Below are positions 1-9,427 of a stretch of DNA of 26,437 nucleotides, in pieces. How positions within the stretch are numbered: position 1 is the stretch's first letter; each line of letters starts with the position of its first letter. Made by a program: the position numbers and the translations under genes. The notes under the pieces were generated by a model that searched no databases, was not told where the DNA came from, and saw only the letters and a program-made list of their open reading frames with translations. Source of the DNA: Podochytrium sp. JEL0797. Lineage: Eukaryota; Chytridiomycota; Chytridiomycetes; Chytridiales; Chytriomycetaceae. The stretch is taken from positions 1 through 26,437 of the forward strand of contig JADGJG010000272.1 in assembly GCA_027596195.1 (NCBI GenBank), in the 5' to 3' direction.

Positions 1-17
1 CCCACCCCCACCCCCCA

Positions 18-46
<29 letters not shown>
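1..46. repeat. C homopolymer at the left contig end (probable artefact)
   Basis: The first 46 bases are almost pure C, with A only at positions 4, 10 and 17 and an unbroken run of 29 C at 18-46. Read outwards from the contig this is poly-G, the same polarity as the poly-G run at the right end. I infer a sequencing or assembly artefact (poly-G calls in two-colour chemistry) rather than genomic sequence, although a true G-rich tract cannot be excluded. Confidence 0.7.
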
Positions 47-49
<3 letters not shown>

Positions 50-938
50 CTCCTCGCGTATTCACAAAAAAAGATCCCACGTCCATCCCCCGCCCCCAAA
101 CTCAACGCCAAACTGCGTCAAGTCAAAGCCGCGATCGCGTCCACGACCAAAAAACCTTCGGCGCTGGTGCACGCGCGTCTTGGGGGGATCGCTGCTGCGG
201 AGATGGAGAGGCCCGCGTTGGGGGGTACACCTTCGAGAGCTGGGGACAAGAATTTGTAAGTTTTTGGTTTTGGGGACGCGTGTTTTTTTGACGTTTTTTT
301 TAGGGGATCTTTCAAAGTGCCGGGGACCCCAACACCCCCGGTCCGCGTCCCACTCCAATCCTCCCTCCAACCCATCTCGGCCTCGTCATCCTCCTCCTCC
401 ATCGCTACTCCCAAACCGGACACGGCGACAATTACCAAACCCGCCGAAACACCCAAACCAGCTGTTTCCCCTCCCAAAACCGGATTTTCGTTTAGTTCCG
501 CAACCACGAACGGGACCCCGTTTCCCTCCGCGACCCTTGCGAAGGGGGTGACGCCTGTCAAGAAATCATTGGGGGATGGCGGTGTGGAGAAGGAGAAGGC
601 GACTCCACTTGGTGCGTCTTCGTTTGGCGGGTTCGCGTCAATTATGGCGTCACCTGCTGCTGGTGCGAGTAAACCGACTGATGCAGCGACTCCACGTCCC
701 GTTGAAGTCTCCCCAATCGCAGTGGAAGAAGTCAAACGCGGGACCGCGGTGTCGTTTGGAAGGGTCGCGTCGACAGTTGGGAATGATGTCGCAAAGGAAG
801 CAGCACTGGGTGTTGCGAAAGAGACGGCGCCTGTGGCGGTTGTGGTTGGAGGGTTCACGTTTGGGGAGAAGAAGGTTTCGGGGGGTGATGAGGAGAAGAG
901 GAAGGAGGGGAGTGGGGTGAAGGCTGTTGTTGCTGGGT

Positions 939-972
<34 letters not shown>

Positions 973-1493
973 GGCTGCGGCTAAGAAGAAGGAGGATGTG
1001 GTGGTTGGGGGGGTGGAGAAGGCGGTGGTTGGTGTGGAGAAGACTGTGGGGGGTGGGTGGGAGGTTTGTGGGGTGGATCGAGAGGAGGTAACCGAATATT
1101 TTTGTTTCATTTTTTTGGCGGTGTGGTATTTAACTCTGCGTTATTCGAAAAACACAGGTGTCTGCCCAACCCGTCACGGATCTCCCGACCTTCCCGTTCG
1201 GCACTTTGGTTGCGAATTCGGTGAATCTTGGGCCTGAAGAGAAGAAGGAACAAGCGGGTGGACCGTTCCTCGAAGTGAATGTGTGGTTGCCAAAGGCGGC
1301 TCCTGTTTCCGTTGAAGGACGAGGAGGGGGCAAATGGGATTGTCCGACTTGCATGGTTTCGAACGCGGAGGAGGCTGTTCAGTGTGTGTGTTGTGAGACC
1401 AAGAAGGCGGGTGGGAGTGCCACGGGCAGTGTGAGTGGAGGGATGTTTGGTGGGAGTGTGGGAGGGTTCAAGTTCCCAAGTGGTAGGAGTTGA
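47..1493 (+). CDS. Nucleoporin-like protein with RanBP2-type zinc finger (5' partial)
   Basis: Three exons are supported: about 47-255 (5' end missing), 304-1087 and 1158-1493. The introns are 256-303 (gtaagt...ttttttttag) and 1088-1157 (gtaacc...cacag), and the reading frame is kept across both. The product is about 440 residues, low in complexity and rich in Ser, Thr, Pro and Ala, with scattered FG-type motifs (SFGGF, SFGRV, FTFGEK, PFPFG-like, MFGGS). A polyalanine run of 14 residues (941-982) is followed by KKKED. Near the C-terminus, at 1335-1400, W-x-C-x2-C-x3-N-x6-C-x2-C matches the RanBP2 zinc finger consensus exactly; in Nup153 and RanBP2 this finger binds Ran. Together with the FG motifs this suggests a nuclear basket nucleoporin of the Nup153/Nup1 kind. 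The true start lies beyond the contig edge. Another RanBP2-finger protein is possible, because FG motifs are few. Confidence 0.72.
941..982 (+). repeat. GCT/GCG triplet repeat encoding polyalanine
   Basis: Ten GCT codons in a row (941-970) are followed by GCG-GCT-GCG-GCT, giving 14 alanines inside the nucleoporin-like gene. It is a trinucleotide microsatellite and may vary in length between strains. Confidence 0.9.
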
Positions 1494-1638
1494 TGGTTTT
1501 TTTTGGGGGGGAATGAGGATTGTGATTTTTTGATTTTTTGAATTAGTTTGGAGGATGCATTGAGCCAGTTTCTTTTATTTTTGCCTGCGGGGTGTGTCGG
1601 GAGAGGGATCAAAAACTTGAAGGCCGGGCAAAACTGGC

Positions 1639-1666
1639 GATTTCAGACTGAAGATTTCAGACTGAA
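1639..1666. repeat. Tandem direct repeat, 2 x 14 bp
   Basis: GATTTCAGACTGAA occurs twice back to back (1639-1652 and 1653-1666) with no mismatch, in the LTV1 upstream region. It may be a replication-slippage duplication or a doubled regulatory site; nothing else supports a function. Confidence 0.85.
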
Positions 1667-1930
1667 TCAAGGCGTCGGCGAAAAGTGGAAAGCGATAAAT
1701 CCCCCAGGAATGTAGATTGTGCCAATGTGCGCCAAATGTATCCCACTCCACGACGGTCCCACTTCATCTACCCTTCTTGGTGCCATGGTTGCTTCCTAAT
1801 CTCCACTCTTCTGTTTTCAAACACCTTTGGTGTTTGTGATTCCTTTCAGCCAGAATTGCCATTCAAAGACTCAAGATCCAATGAATCCACCAGATTCGGT
1901 TGACAGGTTGATGGATGCGCCATCAAAGTG

Positions 1931-1947
1931 TTTTTTTTTTTTTTTTT
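1931..1947. promoter_or_regulatory. Poly(dT) tract upstream of LTV1
   Basis: A run of 17 T lies 42-58 bp before the LTV1 start. Poly(dA:dT) tracts are common nucleosome-excluding promoter elements in fungi, so a promoter role for LTV1 is a reasonable inference. It could equally be within the 5' UTR. Confidence 0.4.
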
Positions 1948-1989
1948 GGACTCCAAAGAAATCTGATCAACCCGTCAACGAAACCACAT

Positions 1990-4250
1990 ATGGGCCCCAA
2001 AACGAAGCGATTCATTGACAAGAGCAAATCCGTCACATTCCAAGTTGTGCATCGGTCGCAGCGAGACCCTGCCATGGCCGACATGGAGGCTTCGAAGCTT
2101 GTGCTGAAACCTGTGGCGCCATCATACAACCTGTTGAAGGTGAGCGAGAGAGTGTGTGTGTTACGATGCATGCATGGTTAATAGTGTTTGTTTGTGTTTG
2201 TAGAAGGGAAAGGCGGCGATGCCTGGCGAAGACGATGAGTATGAGTTTGAGGAGGTGGAGAGTGGATCTGAGGAGGAGGATTTGGATGCGTTTTTGGAGG
2301 AGATGGGCGATGAGGACGACGAGGACGAAGACGAAGAAGACGAAGACGAAGTCGAAGACGCCACTGTGCAGCAAGAAGACGTTGTCGACTTGAACGCACA
2401 GCGCACGGCGGCCGAAGAGGCTGCACATGCAGCCGCCCTGGCTTCGTTCCAAAACGCGCCGTCTCTCGAAACAGCCGCGCGCCTCAAACGCCGCGCGCGC
2501 ACCGATGCGTCAGGCGCTGTCGTTGCCGACAAAAAGGACGTGTCTGTGTTTGGCATCTTCTTCAACGACCAGCACGAGTACGACTACACCCAGCATCTGA
2601 AGCAGATGGGTGAAGACCCAAGCGCCGTGTTTCTCGAGGCAAAGCAGGTCGCGGCAGAGAAGGCGCGCGCCGAAAAAAAGGAGGGAGCCATCAAGTTTGT
2701 CGTGAGTGCAAATTTTTACCTTTTGTTCCTGTGCACGTTTTTGTTGAAAACCTGTCAACTTTAAACTTCTCATAATAACCTGTCAATTTGTGCTTCTCTT
2801 ATTCCAGGACGACAATGCCAGCGTCGCCATGAGCGAGGCCCCCAAGCGCAAAGTCGCCTTCAACCTGCCCGGAGACGTCTTGGCTTCCCAATACGAAGAC
2901 CGCGTGGGAATGTTGGCACGTGGAGAAGCCGTGAATGGTCAGAAAACTCCCTTTTGTGATTCCCCCCATGTTTCTCAACCCTCTACCACCCACCAGTCAT
3001 TGACGTTGAACCATCGCTGAGAGAAACCATCTACGCGTTGGACGACGAGGCCTACGTGGAGGACGATATCGACGACTTTTTCTCTGCCTTGAATGCCGAT
3101 GAAATCCCTGACCAGTTGAAGGACCAATTGGACCCCGAAGATTACTTTCCCGATCAACAAGATGCCTCTGAAGACGAAGAGGGAGAAGGGGATTGGTATG
3201 AAGAGTACCAAAGGTACAACAAGCGCACACCCACGTCGGCATTTGCTGACCCAAATCCACACACAAAACCAGATACAAAATGCAAGGCGGAGACTCGGAC
3301 GACGAATACTACGACGACGACGACGAAGGTTCCCACCTCGAACGACGCACTGCCCTCTCCGCCCTCTCCATGACTTCCAGCGCCATGGTCCGCACAAAAC
3401 ACCTCACGAACCTCGACGACCAATTCGACGAAGCCATGAAAGGATACGACGATGACCAAATTGGCGATTTGGAAGGCGACGCGTACGACCCCGATACGCT
3501 TGAGCCTGTGGCCCTGGACCCGATCGTGCCGACCGTTTCTGCTGCGCGGATGAACAAGATTTTCGATTCGTTTTTGGACACGACCGAGATTGTGGGGCGT
3601 AAAGGGCTCGTGTTGAATAAGGTGCCTGAGTCGGTCAAGATTGATTCGATTCGTAACGAGTTGAGGGATTTGACCAAGGTGACGGAGCAGATGAAGCTCA
3701 GTGTGGATGATACGGAGGAAGGAGGGGAGGTGTTGTACGATCGGTTGGAGAAGGAGATTTTCACTCTGTATCCGGAACGCGAGGAGAACAAATGGGATGT
3801 CGAGTCGGTGCTGTCAACTTACTCCAACATCTACAACCACCCCAAGATGATCAGTGATGTCATGTCATCCACGCGGAAGATTAGGCTGACACGGAAGGGG
3901 CCTGTCGTGACCGAAGCTCAACCGGTGGCGGATGTTGCAGAAGAAGACGAAGAGGAAGAGGAAGGGTCTCAGTATGGAAGCGACTTTGAACGTACGTTTT
4001 TCTACGTTTCGTGTTGGTGCGGTTTGGATACTGAACCCACTTTTTTCAAATAGCCGTCAACGCGGGCAAAGCCAGAGTCAAGGGTGAAACAAAGGAGGAA
4101 AAGAAGGCTCGCAAAGCAGCCATTAAAGAGCAAAAGAAGGATCGTCGCGAGGAGAAGAAGACAACAAAGGAAGCCTTCAAGAAGGAATCGAACGTGCAGC
4201 AGAAAGCGGCAAGGAACAAGTCCAAACAAGATATTTTCGTGCCGATTTAA
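1990..4250 (+). CDS. LTV1: LTV1, 40S ribosomal subunit biogenesis factor
   Basis: Six exons: 1990-2139, 2204-2701, 2808-2937, 2997-3213, 3273-3991 and 4054-4250, giving 636 residues. All introns (59-106 nt) are GT-AG and every junction restores the frame; the third has an unusual donor, GTCAGA. Family hallmarks are visible: an N-terminal KRFIDK...FQVVHRSQRDP stretch (about residues 7-27), long acidic Asp/Glu tracts (exons 2, 4 and 5), the conserved WDVESVLSTYSNIYNHPK block (about 506-523) and a Lys/Arg-rich C-terminal helix ending KQDIFVPI. In other fungi Ltv1 binds pre-40S particles with Enp1 and Rps3 and is released by casein kinase phosphorylation during cytoplasmic maturation. The start ATG at 1990 places the conserved N-terminus at the expected distance. 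It is longer than yeast Ltv1 (463 residues), mostly because of acidic inserts. Confidence 0.95.
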
Positions 4251-4260
4251 TTCAGAAATC

Positions 4261-4266
4261 AATAAA
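4261..4266 (+). terminator. AATAAA poly(A) signal of LTV1
   Basis: AATAAA begins 11 nt after the LTV1 stop codon. Cleavage would normally fall 10-30 nt downstream, that is inside the 3' coding end of the convergent minus-strand gene, so the two transcripts should overlap. Confidence 0.6.
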
Positions 4267-4276
4267 AAGCAGGCGT

Positions 4277-4282
4277 TTTATT
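4277..4282 (-). terminator. AATAAA poly(A) signal overlapping the stop of the STPGR gene
   Basis: On the minus strand the last codons read AAA-TAA-AAC, so the TAA stop (4278-4280) lies inside AATAAA. The mRNA would end inside or beyond the LTV1 3' end. Confidence 0.55.
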
Positions 4283-5883
4283 TGCAAATCGGGTTTTTGA
4301 GGTAGAAAATGGAAAGAGGGTGGAATTGGAGGGTTTTTCCACTCCCAATTCTGGCGGATTCTTTTTCTTTTCCGTCTGAACTACTTCCTCTTTTATCCAA
4401 TCTGGGCTTAATCGATCCAGTGAATGGAGCAACTTTCGTGTCTTTGATGCTATCGATTTTCACCATTTTGGGTGCTGGTTCCATGATTCTGCCCAATCTG
4501 GGAATCACGGCTTTGATCCAGGGAGTCGACGGATCTTGCGTCTTTTTCGCTTCATTCTGGAAAACGAGTTTAACACAGGAATCGCGTACGAAATAAAAGT
4601 GTCTCACAAAGAATATTCCTGGGCCAAGTCCGCTTGACTCTTCGAATTCAGATTCATCCACAAGAAATCGAGGGACTTTGCTTTTGAATGCAGTACACTC
4701 TGGTAATGCGGGACCAATTATTCGCGCCACAGGATTGTAACAACCTGGTCCCAACTTGGTCTGTTTTTGGTTTGCGCAGAGAAAGTTTTTAGAATCCACG
4801 AATCGTTGAAATGAAGCAGCTCACTTTCCCGGGTCTCTTGAACCGAATCATTGCATTTCTTTCCCACTCGTCCTTCATTTGCCTGCCTTTCTTGGTTCTC
4901 TCTTCCTTTTCCTCCTTCACCGTAGGCCAAAATAGTGGCCACGGATCGTACGTCCCAACCATGGCATTAACATCTGCATTGCGATCGTGACATAGAGCAC
5001 GCGCTCTTGCCAACACTTCCGGATTCGGCCCCGCCGGAATTTTCGCATTCACAACCGGAGCACTCCCCAATCTTAAATTGACTGCACTCCCACCACCAGG
5101 ATGAACAAGCAACCCAGCCGATAATCCCAACCCAGACCCAAACAATCTACTCGACGACCCACCACCCGCGCCACCTCCTCCTCCCGCCACGAGCCCATGT
5201 TTCCCATCACTCGGCGGCGTCAACATTGTAGACCCCGATTTCCTCCCTTGCTGCTGATCCAAAAACGAAACCGACATGTGCTGTCTCCCTGCGGACCCCA
5301 AATTCGCGTTGCTCCCGTTCAACGCGACGTTGGATTTTTTCTTCATGCCCATGGACGACGGCACACCCATTTCGGGACTCAATAACGCACTTCTGGCCGC
5401 GTCACCACCGGCACCAGTCCTACCTTCCATCCCGGCAGTGTTAGCTCCAAGGGCAGCTTCCCGCTCCATTGCTTCTTCCCCATCCTCTCCACCCACCAAC
5501 CGACTCAACGGCGCATCCGGGTCCTTGAGGTCCAATAAAATCGTTTTACGCCGCATCCCACTCGATTTCGCGAGTTCCTGTCGCTCAAGCTCAAGCGCCG
5601 CTTCCGACGTCAAAGTGGCACTGTGTGGTCTCGACTTGATCGTCGCGATTTCTTCAACCGAGTTGGCGAGGCTTGAAACGATTGGATCGGGGCCCGTGAT
5701 TGTCACGAGAGATTCTTGAAGAAGGGTGGCGGCAGCGTTTTCGGGTGCGGGAGGTGGTGGGGTGACGACGGTATCGGGTGGTGCAGGAGGGGTGAACTCG
5801 GATCGGAAACTCACGCGGGATTTGCCTCCTGCGCTGGATTTTGCGCTCAAGAGGTTGGAGGTGCTTTTGCCGGACTGGGACAT
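4278..5883 (-). CDS. STPGR (SHIPPO) repeat protein, probable flagellar component
   Basis: Read on the minus strand, exons are 5883-4825, 4760-4608 and 4556-4278, giving 496 residues. Intron 1 (4761-4824, gtgagc...aaacag) is clear because the frame stops without it. Intron 2 (4557-4607, gtgaga...ttccag) is 51 nt and stop-free, so its removal is inferred. Residues 1-310 look disordered, rich in Ser, Gly and Ala, with a poly-Gly segment. The C-terminal part holds two PG-rich units: LGPGCYNP (about 356-363) followed by a Phe-x-Ser-x-x-Pro-Arg-Phe motif, and LGPGIFF (about 398-404) continuing into NEAKKTQD. LGPGxY plus x-PRF is the signature of sperm-tail PG-rich repeats, found in axoneme-associated microtubule proteins; a zoospore axoneme location is therefore inferred. 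I do not recognise a specific orthologue. It shares a 191-bp divergent promoter with the LKB1-like kinase. Confidence 0.68.
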
Positions 5884-6074
5884 TGGGGTTTGATTACGGC
5901 GTTATTATTTCCAGGCGAAACACGCGTGTGTGTGTGTGTGTGTGGGTGTTGGGTGTGTGGGTGTTTTTTTTCTCCCACCCTTGTTCCTTTCCTTGTCTTT
6001 GGAGACAATCAAAAAAAATTAAACCTCTCAAAGATTTACACCTTCGCTGAAGTTTATTTCTACTTTCTCTTTCA
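5884..6074. promoter_or_regulatory. Divergent promoter between STPGR gene and LKB1-like kinase
   Basis: Only 191 bp separate the two start codons, so both promoters and both 5' UTRs lie here. It holds a (GT)9 microsatellite at 5926-5944 followed by further GGGTGT units and a T-run. An A/T-rich, AAAC-containing stretch precedes the kinase. No clear TATA box was identified. Confidence 0.55.
5926..5944. repeat. (GT)n microsatellite
   Basis: Nineteen bases of alternating G and T, continued by imperfect GGGTGTTGGGTGTGTGGGTG, inside the divergent promoter. (GT)n can adopt Z-DNA; here it is only a sequence observation. Confidence 0.85.
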
Positions 6075-9000
6075 ATGTCGCTACCACGCCCCGCAACAAC
6101 CTCCACGCGATTCCCCGCCATCCCCACTCCACCCCCGATACTGTCCGAAAGTCCGCTCAAATCACCACGACCTGAGGACACAATCCTCAAGGATTCCGGA
6201 TCCGCAAGCATCCCAAACACGAATAGCATCTCCGCTATCGCTCAGAATGGCGGGTCTGGTTCTATTCTCGCGTCGTCCGAGCGCGGGGAGAGTCCGAAAG
6301 AGTCGGCATCATTGACGTCCGGCCCCGCCGAACTCAAACAATCGAAAAGCGCAATGAAAGGGAGCAGCAGCAACAGCAGCAAGAACGTAGTAAGTGCTTC
6401 CATCAGCGGGAATGTTCTCGGAAGCAGCAGTGGAATCGGCACAAGTAGTGGAGCTTCCTTAAGTCCCAAAACGACACCCCCACCACCCGCCGCGAACCTC
6501 AGCAAAAAAGTAGCCGTGCGTTCCATTTCTGTCAAGAGCGATATGGGCGCGCTTGCGAAAACGGGGGGGTCGACAGTGGAACCTCTCAAAAATTCATCCA
6601 GCGGCGCGTTACCCAGCGGATCACTCACCTCCAGTCGCAAAAGTATGCCCATGATGACCAAAGTGAACTTCGGCGACGAAGGCGACACCGAAACCGTGAA
6701 CGCACCTGCCCCCTCTAAACCACCTCTCGAATCGCGTCCCTATGCAGGCCGCACTGTGAGTGCGCGAACCGCCAAATCGACGAAACTGAAACCAGCAAGA
6801 GAAGCCGATGAGTCGGAGGAGCCTGCGAAATCGCGGTACATGTCGACGGCGTCGTTGGCCAAGAAGAAGATTTCGCAGCAAGGAAAGACGGCGCGTGTGG
6901 AAGCGGCGATTCGGAAGTCGATGGGAGATGGGCTTCAAGACGCGTCGGCGATGCCGTTTCATCAGTCGGCGCCTGCTATTAAGAATAGGGTTTCTGTTCC
7001 AGGAGATTCTGGAAAACAGACATCCGGTACTGCTGGTGCTGGTGCTTCAGAAGTGATTCGAAATTCTGGTGTTCTTCTCACGCGTGCTTCTCAAGCGAGT
7101 CCGAGAGAAAGCATTGAACGGCCCATTATCCACATGTATCCTCGCAAATCCGTCATGTCCGGCAACAACATGATGGGAACCGGTCGGCACAGTGCTGGAG
7201 CGCGGGATGAAATGGAGATTCGAAAACATATGGTCAATTCGCAGTCGAAATCTTCATTCGCCGCCGCGATAAACACCAACATCGCCCCCCCGGAATTTGA
7301 CTTGGACGACGGCAAAGATGGTCGTCAAGTACAGCAAACTTCTTACCAAGACGAGCAAGATTTCCCACAACAGATTGCGTTGAGAGACGAGAATCCCGAA
7401 TACTACGACTACGTGATGTTGAGTCAACGACACGCGAGCTCCAACTTTATAACGAAAATCGGGTCTGGTGAAATCGATTACGGTACCCCGGAGACGGTCA
7501 TCAAAATCATTGGGCCCTATGTGATGGGTGATCAGATTGGTAAAGGCGCGTATGGGAAAGTGAAGGAAGGACTGTGTGCGGAAACTTTGCAGCGAGTCGC
7601 CATCAAAATCATCAACAAGAAACGGTTACGAAAGATTCCAAACGGAGTGGAGAACGCGTTGAGGTGAAATTCTTGTTTTTATTTTTGGACTCGGAGTATT
7701 CCGTGGCTGACAAACAGCAACACAGCGAAATCGCGCTTCTTCGCCGAATGAAACACCGGAACGTAATTATGCTCATTGATGTTTATTGTAAAGTAGAGGA
7801 TGAGGAGGGAAATTATGGTATTTTCAACTGGTTCCCCACGATCGAAGATGAACCCATCACTTGGACGTATGAAGATGGCTCCGCATCAAAACAGAAGGTG
7901 GTTGTGCTAAAGTGGTATCTTGTGTTTGAGTATTGTCCTTGCTCTTTGCAAACCCTGTTGGAACAGTCGGAGGGTAAAAAACTCTCAATCTTCAAAGCAC
8001 ACAAGTGAGTTTTGAAAGAGAAGTGAAATCCAGCCAATATCTCTATTCGTCCTTAGATTCTTTGTGCAGCTGATTGATAGCCTGGCGTATCTTCATTCTC
8101 AGAGCATTATTCGTACGTGTGTCATTTGTTTCTCAACCCCTCTCTGAACGCCTTTGATTCTCAGATCGAGATATCAAGGCTGGAAATCTTTTGGTTACTC
8201 CAGATGGAATTATCAAACTGTCGGACTTTGGAGTCGCTGAGCAGTTTTCAATGTATCAAGGTGGAGAAATGCTCAGTGATTTGTTTGCTGGGACGCATCA
8301 ATTCATGGCGCCCGAGATATGTGATGGGCAAGGCAAATTTCTTGCCGCCAAAGGTATGTCGCCTCGAGGGTTTCGGAGTATAAATATTGAACCATAAAAC
8401 ACAGTTGACATTTGGGCGTGTGGAGTTACTTTGTAAGGCATTCCGTTCACTGACTTTTCCAAAAGTCTAATCCTCTTGCAAACAGGTACAATATGATTAC
8501 TGGAAGATACCCCTTCGAATTCCCAGACGACGGCAACCTCCTCGGTCTCTACGAACGAATCGTCCTCGGGGAATTCGAAATGCCAACCGGAATTGAGAGT
8601 GACCTCGAAAGCCTCCTTCAGGGGCTCTTGTGCAAGGACCCCGTGGCACGGTTTTCGATGACCCAGATCCAGAATCATCCTTGGTATTTGGCCTTTTTCC
8701 AAGAGAACCAACGACCCCAACCGCCCATCTTGTCGTACCCCAGTTGCGACTTTGCACAACCTGATATGGGTGCCTCATTAAAACCCACTCCTTTGTCTGA
8801 CGCTGCAGCAGCAGCAGTAGCAGCAGCAACAACGGCAGCGTCGGTTGACGGGTCGATTTCTCCAAACACGCTCACTGGATCATCTGCGGATCCTGTGACC
8901 TCAAACAGCAACGAATTACTCAAGAAAAAGAAGGCACAAAAGAAAGCCAAATACCAGAGTATCATATCGCTGCATCAGAAGGAAACACCATGCACAACGA

Positions 9001-9353
9001 CCATGATTCCGTACTTGGCAGAGATCTGTGGCAGAGAGATTGAGGAAGAGTTGATCACGACGAAGCGGTTTATTGATATGGTTGGACGTGAAGATGATGT
9101 GCAGTCGCGTTCCATGAGTGCAGAAGTTGCCAGCATGACGAGTGGGATGAGTGGGGACGATGCGGTGTCCATGTCGGTGGATCCGGTTTTTAATCCAGCG
9201 GAACTGGAAAAAGGTGTATCGGATAAAGAGCGACACGGGCCTGCAAAGAGTGAGGGTAGCCCGTTGGAAGGGAAGCGGCAAAAGAAGAAGCCGTTGAAGA
9301 TGTTTTTCAAGAATCTGTTTCATCACCGGGATGGGAGTGTTGTTCCGAAATAA
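6075..9353 (+). CDS. STK11: LKB1/STK11-like serine/threonine protein kinase
   Basis: Six exons: 6075-7663, 7726-8004, 8057-8112, 8165-8353, 8405-8432 and 8486-9353, giving 1002 residues; all introns are 51-62 nt GT-AG. Residues 1 to about 475 are a low-complexity Ser-rich extension. The kinase domain spans about 483-781: glycine loop GKGAYG (489-494), VAIK lysine 511, the LKB1-typical KKRLRKIPNG block, HRDIKAGN (catalytic Asp 644), DFG (662-664), MAPE (689-692) and [21 protein letters not shown]. The KKRLRKIPNG block, IDSLAYLHSQ and GVTLYN blocks match LKB1 rather than other AMPK kinases. LKB1 activates AMPK-family kinases by T-loop phosphorylation, usually with STRAD and MO25. An acidic and aromatic insert (EDEEGNYGIFNWFPTIEDE) precedes the hinge LVFEYC. 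The tail is Ala-rich and ends in a basic-hydrophobic segment (KKKPLKMFFKNLF, about residue 980 on) without a CAAX farnesylation box. Confidence 0.92.
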
Positions 9354-9354
9354 A
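9349..9354 (+). terminator. AATAAA overlapping the stop of the LKB1-like gene
   Basis: The gene ends AAA-TAA-AGA, so the stop TAA (9351-9353) lies inside AATAAA. The next start codon is only 74 bp away (or 41 bp if the upstream ATG is used), so such an early poly(A) signal fits the tight spacing. Confidence 0.55.
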
Positions 9355-9427
9355 GAATGTCTTCTCAATTCTTTATTCTTCATTATGGAATAAGATGGGG
9401 GTGGGTGGGTCCCGAAACCAAAACAAA

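Larger units (their letters stand above)
1494..1989. other. Intergenic region between nucleoporin-like gene and LTV1
   Basis: This stretch holds the 3' UTR of the nucleoporin-like gene and the LTV1 promoter. I see no convincing gene; the short frames here are unspliced and resemble nothing. No AATAAA follows the upstream stop. It contains a perfect 14-bp tandem direct repeat (1639-1666) and a 17-T tract (1931-1947) ending 42 bp before the LTV1 ATG. Confidence 0.7.

Noticed and set aside
118..1110. A 330-residue minus-strand open frame opposite the nucleoporin-like gene
   Set aside because: It is the low-complexity antisense shadow of the plus-strand exons (poly-Ala opposite the GCT repeat, Thr/Pro-rich); it shows no domain, and the plus strand has a clear zinc finger and introns.
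9395..9427. Upstream in-frame ATG of the coiled-coil gene as the true start
   Set aside because: It adds only MGVGGSRNQNK, sits 41 bp from the kinase stop, and the ATG at 9428 has a stronger AACAAAATGG context; it is not fully excluded.
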